Source: Paraburkholderia edwinii (lineage in GTDB: Bacteria; Pseudomonadota; Gammaproteobacteria; Burkholderiales; Burkholderiaceae). Taken from it: a stretch of 64,000 nt of DNA. Every line of letters begins with the position of its first letter. Positions within the stretch are counted from its first letter, which is position 1. Under the pieces are notes generated by a model. The model was not told the DNA's origin and made no database searches. It was given only the letters and a program-made list of their open reading frames with translations. A program made the translations under genes and the position numbers. This document shows, one piece after another, positions 29,170 to 39,269 of this stretch. The stretch spans positions 496,001 through 560,000 of the forward strand of contig NZ_CP080096.1 in assembly GCF_019428685.1 (NCBI RefSeq). The letters run 5' to 3'.

Positions 29170-30186
29170 TCACGCATCGTGACTTCCGGACTCACCTTCA
29201 TCGACTTCGTCGGCTATTTGTTCGGATCCCCAGGTTTTCCAGGCACGATGTAGCCGATGCGCGGAAACAGGTTGCGCGAAGCCGAGCCACTCGCCGACAA
29301 GTTCCGCTTCAACGCCGCTTTCGAAGAGATCGGCGGCAAATGTATTGCGTAAAGTCTGTGGGCTTGCGCGCGCTTCGCGCGATGCGGCAATTCCCGCTGC
29401 GTCGATCAGCGCGTCGATCGCGCGTAGCGCGGTTGCCTTGTGCATCGGCTTTCCCGATGACGCCGCCGGAAACACCAGCGGACCTGCAAGGCTCGCGGCC
29501 GCACGCGCTTCGAGCCATGCGCCGAGAACCGCGACCGCAAATGGCGCGAGCCGCGTGCGGCGCGACAACAGCGGATTGTCGCCGTCGACGGTGAGCCACC
29601 CGGTGCCCGCGTTGATATTGTGCATCGTCAACGCAATGGCTTCGCCGGTCTTCAGTCCTCCGCCGAGAAAGATTGCGACGAGTGCGCGATCGCGATATTC
29701 ACGCCAGCGTTCGGCACCGGATCGACCGATCACGGGCGACGAAAGATGGGCGATCAGCGTCGTGCGTTCAGATGCAGAAAGAAAACCGGTCGGCTCGTTG
29801 TCGCGCGCGTTGCGCCAGCCCGCTTCGCCATCCTGTGCAATGAAACGCGCCGGATTCGTTGAAGCGGCTTCGATCGAGCGAACGTGATCGAGCACGCGTT
29901 CGATGAGCCGCAAATACCGCGCGCGCTGTGGCTTGCGGATCGACAGGCCCGCGACGAAATCGGCGATCGAACGGCGGTCGACGGTTGCCAGAGTTTTGCG
30001 CCGCGCTTGCAGCCACTCGAGAAAGAGTCCCCACTGCGCACGATAGACCTGTGCCGATGAAGCACGAAACTGCTGGTTTGCAAGCCACGCGTCGAATGCG
30101 ACCGCGGGGTCGCGCAGCCAGTCTTCCCGTTCGCGGTCGAACAGGTCGCCGGATGCAGGAGCCGATGAAGTTCGAGCGCGGCTCAC
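29170..30186 (-). CDS. Tyrosine-recombinase-fold protein with degenerate active site
   Basis: The about 338-residue product has the layout of Xer/phage integrases: an N-terminal core-binding domain (about residues 25-115) and a catalytic-fold domain (about 135-325). The expected active site is mostly lost. The first Arg region reads GGGLKTGEAIAL (Lys in place of Arg), the box II H-x-x-R-H reads Q-T-L-R-N, the LGH motif reads LGF, and no Tyr is visible in the final SAHRLHRAW segment. DNA binding without strand exchange is therefore likely. I chose GTG 30186, four bases after the upstream stop and preceded by GGGGCGGG; longer starts overlap the previous gene. Confidence 0.8.
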   Translation of the reverse strand: MSRARTSSAPASGDLFDREREDWLRDPAVAFDAWLANQQFRASSAQVYRAQWGLFLEWLQARRKTLATVDRRSIADFVAGLSIRKPQRARYLRLIERVLDHVRSIEAASTNPARFIAQDGEAGWRNARDNEPTGFLSASERTTLIAHLSSPVIGRSGAERWREYRDRALVAIFLGGGLKTGEAIALTMHNINAGTGWLTVDGDNPLLSRRTRLAPFAVAVLGAWLEARAAASLAGPLVFPAASSGKPMHKATALRAIDALIDAAGIAASREARASPQTLRNTFAADLFESGVEAELVGEWLGFAQPVSAHRLHRAWKTWGSEQIADEVDEGESGSHDA

Positions 30187-30190
30187 ACCA

Positions 30191-30598
30191 CTACCCGCCC
30201 CAGGCTCGCGGCCGGCGTCTGCCGGTTTGTGCCGACTGCTTGCCCGCCGCAAGCCGTGCCGTTTCCCGCTGCGCTTCTTCATAGGCGACGACCGCGAATG
30301 CGAACACCGCGGGCAACGCATTCGATGCGCCGAAATCCACGGGGTCATCGGTTTCCGGGTAAGGCAACGCCGTCGGCCGTTGAAACAGACCGAGCATCAG
30401 CGCGTCGTGCCGGCTGGCGAAACCGAGGTCGGCGAGCGCCTCTGCTTCGATCGCATGGAGCAGACGCCACGTGAGCGGAACCTGCTGCGCGATGTAACGC
30501 GACGCGATATGCCGGACGATGTGCGCGAGGTCGCGCGCCGCATTCTGGTAGCGCAGCGCGGCGAGTGAGGCATCAGGATCGGTGGACGGGCGGTTCAT
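30191..30598 (-). CDS. Hypothetical protein in SOS-box operon
   Basis: The 135-residue product is mostly alpha-helical (ALRYQNAARDLAHIVRHIASRYIA, Ala- and Leu-rich) with a basic, glycine-rich tail (GRRRPRAWGG). I do not recognise the family. A CGGAG ribosome site lies about eight bases before ATG 30598. It is the first gene of an operon with the recombinase-fold gene, four to five bases apart. A near-consensus LexA box sits 35 bp upstream, so both genes are probably induced by DNA damage. Confidence 0.7.
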   Translation of the reverse strand: MNRPSTDPDASLAALRYQNAARDLAHIVRHIASRYIAQQVPLTWRLLHAIEAEALADLGFASRHDALMLGLFQRPTALPYPETDDPVDFGASNALPAVFAFAVVAYEEAQRETARLAAGKQSAQTGRRRPRAWGG

Positions 30599-30632
30599 GT
30601 TCGGCTCCGGTCGCAGTCGATGGACGGGCGTA

Positions 30633-30652
30633 TACTGTACAAATATACAGTA
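30633..30652. promoter_or_regulatory. LexA (SOS) box
   Basis: TACTGTACAAATATACAGTA matches the E. coli SOS consensus TACTG-(TA)5-CAGTA at 18 of 20 positions and contains CTGT-N8-ACAG exactly. It lies between a candidate -35 (TTGCAA on the minus strand, about 30655-30660) and the start of the hypothetical gene at 30598, so it overlaps the likely promoter. The gene on the other side (XRE-cupin) ends here and is not controlled by it. Confidence 0.88.
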
Positions 30653-30691
30653 TTGGTTGCAAGTCGACGCTGCCGGGCTAACGCAGCGCCT

Positions 30692-31351
30692 TCAGCCGTG
30701 AATCACCACCAGCAGCGCCTTCGCTTCGCCTTTGCCCGCATTGCGAATCGCATGCGGCTCGTCGGCGACGTAGCGCGCGGTGTCCGCCGCCTTGAGCCGC
30801 TTCGTTGCGCCCGCCGCTTCGACGTCGATCGTGCCGTGCAGCACGGTCAGGTGCTCGCGCGTGCCCGGTTCATGTGCGTTCGAGACCAGCGCGCCGCCTG
30901 CGGCGAGCGTAAGCTCATACCACTCGAACTTGCCGGCGAGCTCGATGGGTCCCCACACACGCAACTGGTATTTCGCATCGTGTCCGCTCAACGTGGGGAT
31001 CTCGTGCGGACCGGATACGGCGATCGCCTCCGGCGCCTTCGGCGGCGCGAACAGCGAATCGAGACTGACGCCGAGCGCATTCGTCAGACGCCATGCGACC
31101 GCAATGGTCGGATTCGCCTTGTCGCGCTCGATTTCGGACAGCATCGATTTGGATACGCCCGCCGCGCGCGACAGATCGTCGAGCGTCATTTTGCGTTCGC
31201 CGCGCAGCCGCTGGATCTGTTCGCCCACGCGCGGCGGCGCGGTCACGGTTGAACCGGAGGGCGTGCTTGCCGCGCTCGCTGCCGCCGATACTGCTGCACT
31301 GCGCGAGGTGCGCGACGCATGCGACCCACGGGGGGATTCCGAGCTTGCCAT
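30692..31351 (-). CDS. XRE-family regulator with cupin domain
   Basis: The 219-residue product has a helix-turn-helix of the XRE type at about residues 45-100 (LSRAAGVSKSMLSEIERDKANPT) and a C-terminal cupin sensor domain at about 125-217 (EPGTREHLTVLHGTIDVE). Its first about 40 residues are low in complexity (Ser, Ala, Thr). It is divergent from kbl-tdh, with about 155 bp between starts. It is therefore the likely regulator of threonine breakdown, with a small effector bound by the cupin part. Confidence 0.9.
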   Translation of the reverse strand: MASSESPRGSHASRTSRSAAVSAAASAASTPSGSTVTAPPRVGEQIQRLRGERKMTLDDLSRAAGVSKSMLSEIERDKANPTIAVAWRLTNALGVSLDSLFAPPKAPEAIAVSGPHEIPTLSGHDAKYQLRVWGPIELAGKFEWYELTLAAGGALVSNAHEPGTREHLTVLHGTIDVEAAGATKRLKAADTARYVADEPHAIRNAGKGEAKALLVVIHG

Positions 31352-31506
31352 TTACTGACCCATCGTTTAGAGTTGTTCGATATACCGAACCTGAGTTCGA
31401 AAAATCGAATTTTTCCGGTAAAGCTGACAATCGACTATAACAGGCCGCCGCGCGTCGAAGCACATCCAGGTACACGTGGGCCGCTCATTCGAACAGGAGC
31501 TGATTC

Positions 31507-32706
<1,200 letters not shown>

Positions 32707-32776
32707 AATCGAAATCGAAGCGGGCGCTGCAGCTACTTCGCGTCACTGGAACACCCGAACACTCGCAGGCACCTCA

Positions 32777-33805
32777 ATGAAAGCATTGGCAAAACTCGAA
32801 CGCGCGCCGGGTCTCACGCTGACCCGCGTCAAGAAACCCGAAGTCGGCCATAACGATGTGATGATCCGCATCACGCGCACCGCGATTTGCGGCACCGATA
32901 TCCATATCTGGAAGTGGGACGACTGGGCGCAAAGGACGATTCCGGTGCCGATGCACGTCGGCCACGAATACGTCGGCGAGATCGTTGAAATGGGCCAGGA
33001 AGTGCGGGGCTTCGCGATTGGCGACCGCGTGTCCGGCGAAGGTCATATTACCTGCGGCTTTTGCCGCAATTGTCGCGCGGGGCGCCGTCACTTGTGCCGC
33101 AATACGGTCGGCGTCGGCGTGAATCGCGAGGGCGCATTTGCCGAATATCTGGTGATTCCCGCGTTCAACGCGTTCAAGATTCCGCCCGAGATATCCGACG
33201 ACCTCGCCGCGATCTTCGACCCGTTCGGCAATGCGACGCATACTGCGCTGTCGTTCAATCTCGTCGGCGAGGATGTGCTGATTACCGGCGCCGGGCCGAT
33301 CGGCATCATGGCGGTCGCGATTGCGAAACACGTCGGCGCACGCAACGTCGTGATCACCGATGTCAACGATTATCGTCTCGAGCTGGCGCGCAAGATGGGC
33401 GCGACGCGCGCGGTCAATGTGTCGCGTGAGACGCTGCGCGATGTGATGGCGGACCTGCATATGACCGAGGGCTTCGATGTCGGCCTCGAAATGTCAGGCG
33501 TGCCGAGCGCGTTCACCAGCATGCTCGAGGCGATGAATCATGGAGGCAAGGTCGCGCTGCTCGGCATTCCGCCGGCGCAAACGTCGATCGACTGGAATCA
33601 GGTCATTTTTAAAGGGCTCGAGATCAAGGGCATTTATGGCCGCGAGATGTTCGAGACCTGGTACAAGATGGTCGCGATGCTGCAAAGCGGGCTCGATCTG
33701 TCGCCGATCCTCACCCATCGCTTTGCCGTTGATGATTACGAGCGGGCATTCGCGACCATGCTGTCCGGCGAAAGCGGCAAGGTGATTCTCGACTGGACCG
33801 TTTGA
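32777..33805 (+). CDS. tdh: L-threonine 3-dehydrogenase
   Basis: Tdh oxidises threonine to 2-amino-3-ketobutyrate with NAD. This zinc-dependent medium-chain dehydrogenase (342 residues) has the catalytic Cys in [11 protein letters not shown], the [12 protein letters not shown] motif, the structural-zinc cysteines in [15 protein letters not shown], and the Rossmann GAGPIGIM. I start at ATG 32777 because the longer frame adds a leader not found in the family. It works with kbl in the same operon. Confidence 0.95.
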   Translation: MKALAKLERAPGLTLTRVKKPEVGHNDVMIRITRTAICGTDIHIWKWDDWAQRTIPVPMHVGHEYVGEIVEMGQEVRGFAIGDRVSGEGHITCGFCRNCRAGRRHLCRNTVGVGVNREGAFAEYLVIPAFNAFKIPPEISDDLAAIFDPFGNATHTALSFNLVGEDVLITGAGPIGIMAVAIAKHVGARNVVITDVNDYRLELARKMGATRAVNVSRETLRDVMADLHMTEGFDVGLEMSGVPSAFTSMLEAMNHGGKVALLGIPPAQTSIDWNQVIFKGLEIKGIYGREMFETWYKMVAMLQSGLDLSPILTHRFAVDDYERAFATMLSGESGKVILDWTV

Positions 33806-33862
33806 TTTCGATAGACGGGACCGTGCGAATCCGCAAGGTCCTTCCAACCCGCGCGTATCGAC

Positions 33863-34528
33863 CTAGCCCGCCGAGCCCGCCGGCGGCTTGTCGAATTCGG
33901 CCTGAATCCGCACGCGCACGTCATCGCCGACGGCCGGAAACCACGTCGACAAGCCGAACTTCGAGCGGCTAAAGCTGCCTTCCGCCGAAAAACCCATCGT
34001 ATCGAGCTTGGTCAGCGGGTCAACGCCATAGCCGTTGAACTTCACATCGAGCGTGACCGGCTGCGTCGTGCCGCGAATCGTCAAATCGCCGGTCAGCTTG
34101 CCGGTCGTTTCACCCGTGCGCTCGAAACTCGTGCTGACAAAGCGGATGTCCGGATAGCGCGCGACGTCGAGCATCTCATCGCCCTTCACCATCTTGTCGA
34201 GCAGCGGTACATTCGTGTCGATGCTCGCGGCATCGATCGTAATGGCCGCCGAGCTGTTCGCCATGCCGCCTTGACGCCAGTCGAGCTGACCGGTGACGCG
34301 ATCGAAGCGCATCACGAAGCGCGAATACTTGAAGTGATCGACGTCGAACGTGACGCTCCAATGACTCGGGTCGAGCTTGTAGGTGCCAGTCGGGACGCGC
34401 GACTCCGTGGTGCTGACCGTATGGGTGACCACCTCGAGCGGTGTGCACGCGTTTATCACGAACGTCGCAGCAGCGACGAGCAAAGACGCGCGCACGACGG
34501 CGGCTGCGCGGGCGGCGGATTTCTTCAT
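33863..34528 (-). CDS. YceI-family lipoprotein
   Basis: The 221-residue product has a signal with a lipobox-like end (FVINAC) after about 26 residues. A YceI domain follows, a lipocalin-like barrel that binds isoprenoid or similar lipids. The first barrel strand shows the typical YKLDPSHWSVTFDVDHFKYS pattern. I start it at ATG 34528; the frame to 34576 adds residues before the signal. It is convergent with tdh and divergent from the TetR gene. Confidence 0.87.
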   Translation of the reverse strand: MKKSAARAAAVVRASLLVAAATFVINACTPLEVVTHTVSTTESRVPTGTYKLDPSHWSVTFDVDHFKYSRFVMRFDRVTGQLDWRQGGMANSSAAITIDAASIDTNVPLLDKMVKGDEMLDVARYPDIRFVSTSFERTGETTGKLTGDLTIRGTTQPVTLDVKFNGYGVDPLTKLDTMGFSAEGSFSRSKFGLSTWFPAVGDDVRVRIQAEFDKPPAGSAG

Positions 34529-34687
34529 GACTTTTGTCTCCCATCGATTCGACACGCATCCCGAACGATAGCGCACGGACAGCTTTTCGCAAGGTACTTA
34601 CGCGAGCCATCGAAGCTGGCGCCCATTACCTTTAACTTCAGCCGCCAATCCAACAGGACACATCGTCCAAAAAAGAATGCTTGACGA

Positions 34688-34707
34688 GGTAGAATGACCG
34701 TTCTACC
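34688..34707. promoter_or_regulatory. Palindromic operator before the TetR gene
   Basis: GGTAGAA (34688-34694) and TTCTACC (34701-34707) form a perfect inverted repeat nine bases before ATG 34717. It lies between TTGACG (34681-34686, a good -35) and the expected -10. The tetR-type product probably represses its own promoter from here. Confidence 0.75.
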
Positions 34708-34716
34708 ATTCGCCGC

Positions 34717-35478
34717 ATGGCTACCTCGAACGAATCCTCGTCTGCTTCCGCGTCGGCTTCCAGTTCCGCGCGCGACCGGCTGCTCGAAGCGGCCGAAGCG
34801 TTGATTTACGCGGGCGGCATCCATGCAACCGGCGTCGACGCGATCGTCAAGCAGTCGGGCACCGCGCGCAAAAGCTTTTATACGTATTTCGAATCGAAGG
34901 ACGCGCTCGTGGCGGCCGCACTCGAGCGGCGCGACGAGCGCTGGATGAAATGGTTTATCGAAGGCACGCTGCGCCACGGAAAACGGCCGCATGCGCGTCT
35001 GCTTGGCATGTTCGATGTACTGCGTGAATGGTTCGCTTCCGATGGTTTTCACGGCTGCGCGTTTCTGAACGCGGCCGGTGAAATTGCGTCGCCCGACGAT
35101 CCGATTCGCGTCGTCGCGCGCGAGCACAAGGAGCGTCTGCTCGCGTTCGTGCGCACGCAATGCGATGAATTCGTTGCATCGATCGGCGTCGACGCGCGGC
35201 GCGCGGAAAGGCTTTCGCGTCAGCTGCTCGTGCTGCTCGACGGCGCGATCGGTGTTGCGCTTGTTAGCGGCGACCCGGACGCGGCGCTCGATGCGCGTAG
35301 CGCGGCCGAACATGTGCTCGCTGCTTATCACGCTCACAACAAGCCCCACACCCAGTCCCAAACCCAGTCCCAAACCCAGTCCCAAACCCAGTCCCAAACC
35401 CAGTCCCAAACCCAGCCTCACACCCGTCCGCGATCGGGCGGGCAGCCATCCACCGCAAGAGACCGTAACCAGACTTAG
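34717..35478 (+). CDS. TetR-family transcriptional regulator with QTQS repeat tail
   Basis: The 253-residue product has a TetR helix-turn-helix at about residues 18-62 (GVDAIVKQSGTARKSFYTYF) and a normal ligand-binding core. The last about 45 residues are unusual: five QTQS units encoded by a 12-bp DNA repeat, then a basic end. The repeats are not known in TetR proteins and are likely disordered. The DUF1348 gene follows 18 bp after its stop and is probably co-transcribed. Confidence 0.88.
   Translation: MATSNESSSASASASSSARDRLLEAAEALIYAGGIHATGVDAIVKQSGTARKSFYTYFESKDALVAAALERRDERWMKWFIEGTLRHGKRPHARLLGMFDVLREWFASDGFHGCAFLNAAGEIASPDDPIRVVAREHKERLLAFVRTQCDEFVASIGVDARRAERLSRQLLVLLDGAIGVALVSGDPDAALDARSAAEHVLAAYHAHNKPHTQSQTQSQTQSQTQSQTQSQTQPHTRPRSGGQPSTARDRNQT
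35350..35409 (+). repeat. 12-bp tandem repeat inside the TetR gene
   Basis: ACCCAGTCCCAA is repeated five times without change, in frame, with a degenerate sixth unit. It encodes the QTQS units of the tail. Being a multiple of three, it can change length without breaking the gene. Confidence 0.95.
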
Positions 35479-35496
35479 CGACCTTAGGAGGTCATC

Positions 35497-35973
35497 ATGG
35501 CAGAGATCGAATCCCGTCCGCCCTTTCCGCCGTTCACACGCGAAACGGCCATCCAGAAAGTGCGCGGCGCCGAAGACGGATGGAACACGCGCGATCCCGA
35601 ACGTGTATCGCTTGCCTATACGCCGCAAAGCGTGTGGCGCAATCGCGTCGAATTCGCGACGGGCCGTCCGGAAATCGTCGAATTGCTGCGCCGTAAATGG
35701 AAGCGCGAACTCGACTACCGGCTGATCAAGGAACTGTGGGCGTTCGGCGGCAACCGCATCGCGGTGCGTTTCGCATACGAGTTCCATGACGATTCGAACA
35801 ACTGGTTCCGCGCATACGGCAACGAGAACTGGGAATTCGACGATAACGGCCTGATGGCGCATCGCCACGCCAGCATCAACGAAATGCCGATCCGCGAAAC
35901 CGACCGCCTGTTCCGCTGGCCGCTTGGCCGTCGCCCCGACGATCATCCGGGCCTGTCCGATCTCGGCCTCTGA
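35497..35973 (+). CDS. DUF1348 (NTF2-like) protein
   Basis: The 158-residue protein belongs to the DUF1348 group of the NTF2-like fold ([31 protein letters not shown], then [20 protein letters not shown]). The function is not established; a small hydrophobic ligand or a hydrolase role is typical for the fold. A strong ribosome site, TTAGGAGGTC, precedes the ATG. It follows the TetR gene. Confidence 0.88.
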   Translation: MAEIESRPPFPPFTRETAIQKVRGAEDGWNTRDPERVSLAYTPQSVWRNRVEFATGRPEIVELLRRKWKRELDYRLIKELWAFGGNRIAVRFAYEFHDDSNNWFRAYGNENWEFDDNGLMAHRHASINEMPIRETDRLFRWPLGRRPDDHPGLSDLGL

Positions 35974-36006
35974 TTAACGCCGGTCGAACCTTTACTACGC
36001 ACCGCC

Positions 36007-36044
36007 AACGGTGAACGTTCCTGCCGGACGTTCACCGTTTTGTC
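36007..36044 (+). terminator. Rho-independent terminator
   Basis: AACGGTGAACGT (36007-36018) pairs exactly with ACGTTCACCGTT (36028-36039) across a nine-base loop and runs into TTTTG. It ends the tetR-DUF1348 unit. Confidence 0.9.
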
Positions 36045-36197
36045 ATTCGTTTTCCGAATATCGTCCGCCGGAAAGTCGTCGATTGTGGGTTACAGTGAGC
36101 ATTGCAGTACGCCGTATTTGCAGCGCGTATTAAAGACGCCAATCGATAAAGACCGCAGTTCTGACGAAACCGGCATCCGGCCGCCGGCGGAGACGAC

Positions 36198-36719
36198 ATG
36201 CGCTTACGGCAGAACAAGAACACCGGGAAAATTGTGTGCCGCGCAGCCGCGGCGCTCACGGTCGGGCTGGCGGCATCGTCTGCTTATGCGGAGTGGTGCG
36301 GCGGCGGCGTGTGGGTCGACGCCATGTTCGCGTCCTATCACGTCGATCCGGACCCCGACTCCCACCTCGAGCAATTCAATCCGGGCCTTGGCATTGAGTG
36401 CTGGCTCAACAACCAGTGGATACTGACGGCGGGCGGCTTTCGCAACTCGTTGCGCCGGCCCTCGTTCTACGGCGGCGGCGCATGGGCGCCCGAGTTTGCT
36501 CATTGGGGTTTCGTCAGGCTCGCCATCATGGGCGGCCTGATTTCCGGCTACAACTACAGCGACTGGGGCTTCGGACACAATCACTCGATCGGGCCGGTCG
36601 TCGCGCCGATCGTGATGACCGAATACAAGCGCGTCGGGATCAACTTTATCGTGATTCCGCCGATTCCTTCGGATGACTTGCCATTCACGATCGGGTTTCA
36701 GTTGCGGGTGAAGTTCTAG
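36198..36719 (+). CDS. Small secreted, probably outer-membrane, protein of unknown function
   Basis: The 173-residue product has an N-terminal signal (AALTVGLAASSAYA, cleavage near residue 31). The mature part has aromatic, glycine-rich alternating strands and ends in KF, as many outer-membrane barrels do. GGGVWVDAMFASYHVD, GIECWLNNQW and NYSDWGFGHNHSIGPVVAP are typical. It resembles small barrel proteins of the PagP size class, but I cannot place it in a family. The preceding region has no obvious operon partner. Confidence 0.6.
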   Translation: MRLRQNKNTGKIVCRAAAALTVGLAASSAYAEWCGGGVWVDAMFASYHVDPDPDSHLEQFNPGLGIECWLNNQWILTAGGFRNSLRRPSFYGGGAWAPEFAHWGFVRLAIMGGLISGYNYSDWGFGHNHSIGPVVAPIVMTEYKRVGINFIVIPPIPSDDLPFTIGFQLRVKF

Positions 36720-36732
36720 CCGGCCGTGTAAT

Positions 36733-36880
36733 TTGGTAATAAAGCTGTGACTTGTTCAATTTGCCCGCTTTTTTGGTAAGAAAGATGCGACCTGCCTTGC
36801 TGGGCCCACCTCGATTTCCAAAAACCGTGTTTCTGAGAACCATGCAATTGCTCTGTCGTGCGAACGATAAGTTGTGACTT
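36733..36880. repeat. Degenerate direct repeats in a gene-poor stretch
   Basis: The gap 36720-37037 has no gene that I can support. It contains two related 22-bp units 40 bp apart (36733-36754 and 36773-36794, 18 of 22 matching) with the pattern TTGGTAA-AAAG-TG-GAC-TG. AAGTTGTGACTT (36869-36880) recurs in inverted form at 42263-42274 beside the IS3-type remnant. Their source, perhaps an insertion element, is not clear. Confidence 0.4.
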
Positions 36881-37037
36881 CCTTTGCAGGGCGGGCATTT
36901 CGGGCGTTTGGCTTTTCGACCTGCTGAAGTTTTCGACCAGTGTCACGAATTGTCGAATTGTCAAGGAGAGACCCGTGGCTCAAGTGGCTCACGGACAAGC
37001 AGATCCAGGCGGCAGCCATCGAGGACGGCGAGGCGGC

Positions 37038-38039
37038 TCACGATGGTCCCACGCCTGCCACAACATGTCTCAGTGTTTGTTGCGTCGTTGCGCTGCTCAC
37101 CTCTTTATTTTCTGCGGCATACTCACGCGGTGTCATGCCGTAACGGGCTTTGAACGCACGGCTAAAGTGGGCATGGTTTGAAAAGCCGCATTGAAATATG
37201 ATTCTTTTTATCGCACCATGCGACGTGTCGACAAGCAATCGCTGCGCTGCCCGCTCAAGACGCAACGACCACACATAGCTCATCACCGAAAGGCCATTGG
37301 CCCGCAATGCACGTTCGAGGCTGCTTCTCGACACATTCAGTTCGGCCGCGATCCGCTCGGCGTTCAGATCGGGGTCGCCTATACGTCGCGCGATCAATTG
37401 TTTCGCGAGCAACACGTTAGCCGCACCCGATGATCGCAATTTGGGATCGTCACGGTCATCGACAAGTACGTCCATCAGGTCGATGCACTGCTCCCCGAGC
37501 CGCGAGAGTATCGTCTCGCTTGCCCTGCCCGATAACGAGGCAAGATAGAGCACCAGTCCGCGTACCGCTTCGACGTCCGCCAAAGCGGGATTCGGGCGCA
37601 CGAACATTGGCAATCTGTCGCGCAATCCTCGCTCGCGTAAGGAAGACTTTGGAATGCTTAGTACCGACATGTGCGTCGTTTCGCGAAACGACTCGGTGAA
37701 CGCACGCTGCGGGTCGAGCACAGCAACGTCCCCCGGTCCAAACCTCGTCGTTTGTCCGCGTTGTTCGACGAAGAGCGCGCCACTTTTCACCACCTGCACG
37801 ATCAGACGCTCCTCATTCCAGGCTGCGCTGGGATGGGGCGAACCCGGCGATACTGCAAACCATGCTGCCTGGACGCTCGAGACGAGGGCCTGACCCGCGC
37901 GTGCAATATTCAATGCCGACGGGCCGGAGTGCGAAGCATCGAGGCGGCACTTCCAGCCGTGAATCGCTAGCTCGTTGACCCATTCGTGATGATCTACCGG
38001 CATGCCATTCCACGTGTAAAACCTATGATCAGTTTTCAT
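37038..38039 (-). CDS. AraC-family transcriptional regulator
   Basis: The 333-residue product has an N-terminal sensor region of the AraC-binding type (about residues 50-190, VQVVKSGALFVEQRGQTTRFGPG) and a C-terminal AraC DNA-binding domain (about 230-320, IAAELNVSRSSLERALRANG and CGFSNHAHFSRAFKARYGMTP). I start it at ATG 38039, with GGAAG seven bases upstream; the longer frame is not supported. Targets are unknown, and no catabolic operon is adjacent on its strand. Confidence 0.9.
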   Translation of the reverse strand: MKTDHRFYTWNGMPVDHHEWVNELAIHGWKCRLDASHSGPSALNIARAGQALVSSVQAAWFAVSPGSPHPSAAWNEERLIVQVVKSGALFVEQRGQTTRFGPGDVAVLDPQRAFTESFRETTHMSVLSIPKSSLRERGLRDRLPMFVRPNPALADVEAVRGLVLYLASLSGRASETILSRLGEQCIDLMDVLVDDRDDPKLRSSGAANVLLAKQLIARRIGDPDLNAERIAAELNVSRSSLERALRANGLSVMSYVWSLRLERAAQRLLVDTSHGAIKRIIFQCGFSNHAHFSRAFKARYGMTPREYAAENKEVSSATTQQTLRHVVAGVGPS

Positions 38040-38206
38040 ACGTTGCTTCCGGCGTCCGGTAATTCTGTTAAAAAATGAAAAATTCCGCGGGTGCCGGATT
38101 CGATGTCTTGTTCGGGCCGATGATGAACTACCTCGCGGTTGTCCACGTTTTTGTCCGTACCTCTTCTTTGTCAGGATTCCGTGCAAATCAACAGCCTGGC
38201 GAAACT

Positions 38207-38803
38207 CTACGATCCTGAACGCGCACGCTGCACCGGACGCGCGTTATCCAGGATCGTCAATGCCACGTCCTTTGCCAGCAGGAACGCTGACGTTTCTCCC
38301 GAAGCGTGCGATAGCGCTAATGCCCCCTGAAGGAGCAGATTGAGTTGCTTCGCAAGCCGCTGAGGCTTGGCAAATCCCGCCCGCTTGCACAGTTCGAGGA
38401 ACTTCACTTCCCCGCGCGAACTCGCCGCTATGCCGAGCTCGACGATGCCGTCGTGCTTCCCGGCATATTCTTGTGCCGCCTTCATTCCGAGACAGCCGCG
38501 CGTAAGCATCCGGCCAGCAATCTTGCTGACATCGAAGAACTCAATGATCTGCTCGCGCGGGTCGCTGATATGCGCGACCGGATCGAAGAGTTCATGCACG
38601 ACGCCTTTGCTGTAGAGCCGTAAGACGGCCTCGATCAGTTCTTCCTTCGACGAGAAATACTTGTAGAGCGTGCGCTTGGATATGCCGCTGCCGGCTAGGG
38701 CCGCTTCCATTCCCGTTGCGTGGAAGCCTGCTTCGTAGAAGCGATCGAACGCATATTTCACAATCTCGAGCTTCTTGCCTTCGACCTCCGTGCTCTGCTC
38801 CAT
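38207..38803 (-). CDS. TetR-family regulator
   Basis: The 198-residue product has a TetR helix-turn-helix (HATGMEAALAGSGISKRTLYKYF, about residues 28-50) and a C-terminal domain with RGCLGMKAAQEY, as in TetR_C regulators of stress or detoxification genes. Two GTAAACG palindromes lie just before it (38857-38904). It is divergent from the SDR gene and probably controls that gene and itself. Confidence 0.92.
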   Translation of the reverse strand: MEQSTEVEGKKLEIVKYAFDRFYEAGFHATGMEAALAGSGISKRTLYKYFSSKEELIEAVLRLYSKGVVHELFDPVAHISDPREQIIEFFDVSKIAGRMLTRGCLGMKAAQEYAGKHDGIVELGIAASSRGEVKFLELCKRAGFAKPQRLAKQLNLLLQGALALSHASGETSAFLLAKDVALTILDNARPVQRARSGS

Positions 38804-38856
38804 CTCTCCATCCTTGTGAAGTCCACTCCGCTTTTATAACAACTTTCATTGACAAA

Positions 38857-38904
38857 GTAAACGACGCAGTTTACATATACGTCTTAGTAAACGATGTCGT
38901 TTAC
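38857..38904. promoter_or_regulatory. Twin TetR-type operators
   Basis: GTAAACGACGCAGTTTAC (38857-38874) and GTAAACGATGTCGTTTAC (38887-38904) are an imperfect and a perfect palindrome with starts exactly 30 bp apart. They lie between the TetR start (38803) and the SDR gene. The regular spacing suggests two dimers on the same helical face. Confidence 0.8.
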
Positions 38905-39269
38905 ATGTGATGCCCGTCTCGAGACTGATGCGCGCTGGCCCATATCGTTCTTGCTCAACTTAGAGGATCAAATTCAATGGCCGACCTTTTCGCAAAATGT
39001 GCTTCACGCACATGGTGGCCTCGACAACAGGTGCCGTGCGCACGTGATCGACTTGCGTCTGAGGCTTCGCGGCGAGGCCCTTGCCTCAGCCCTCCGTCCT
39101 GCGCGAGCCGAATGGCCGGACGCCTCTCGGGGCGTCCTCGATTTTCAGACTCGATACTGAATCGATCGACCTTCCTTTGGGATTCGATCCCGAATGCTTG
39201 CCTTCCAGCCATAACACCTCGTCAATCGACGTCTCCCACCGGGCGATTTTCGACATTCAGGAGAAGAAC
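38905..39269. other. Leader region of the SDR gene
   Basis: I see no supported gene in this 365-bp stretch. Open frames in it lack motifs. It presumably holds the 5-prime part of the SDR transcript. Confidence 0.45.

Noticed and set aside
36940..37143. 67-residue open frame beginning with a Leu/Trp-rich segment
   Set aside because: It runs into the 3-prime end of the AraC gene on the other strand and has no recognisable family. It might be a fragment but cannot be supported.
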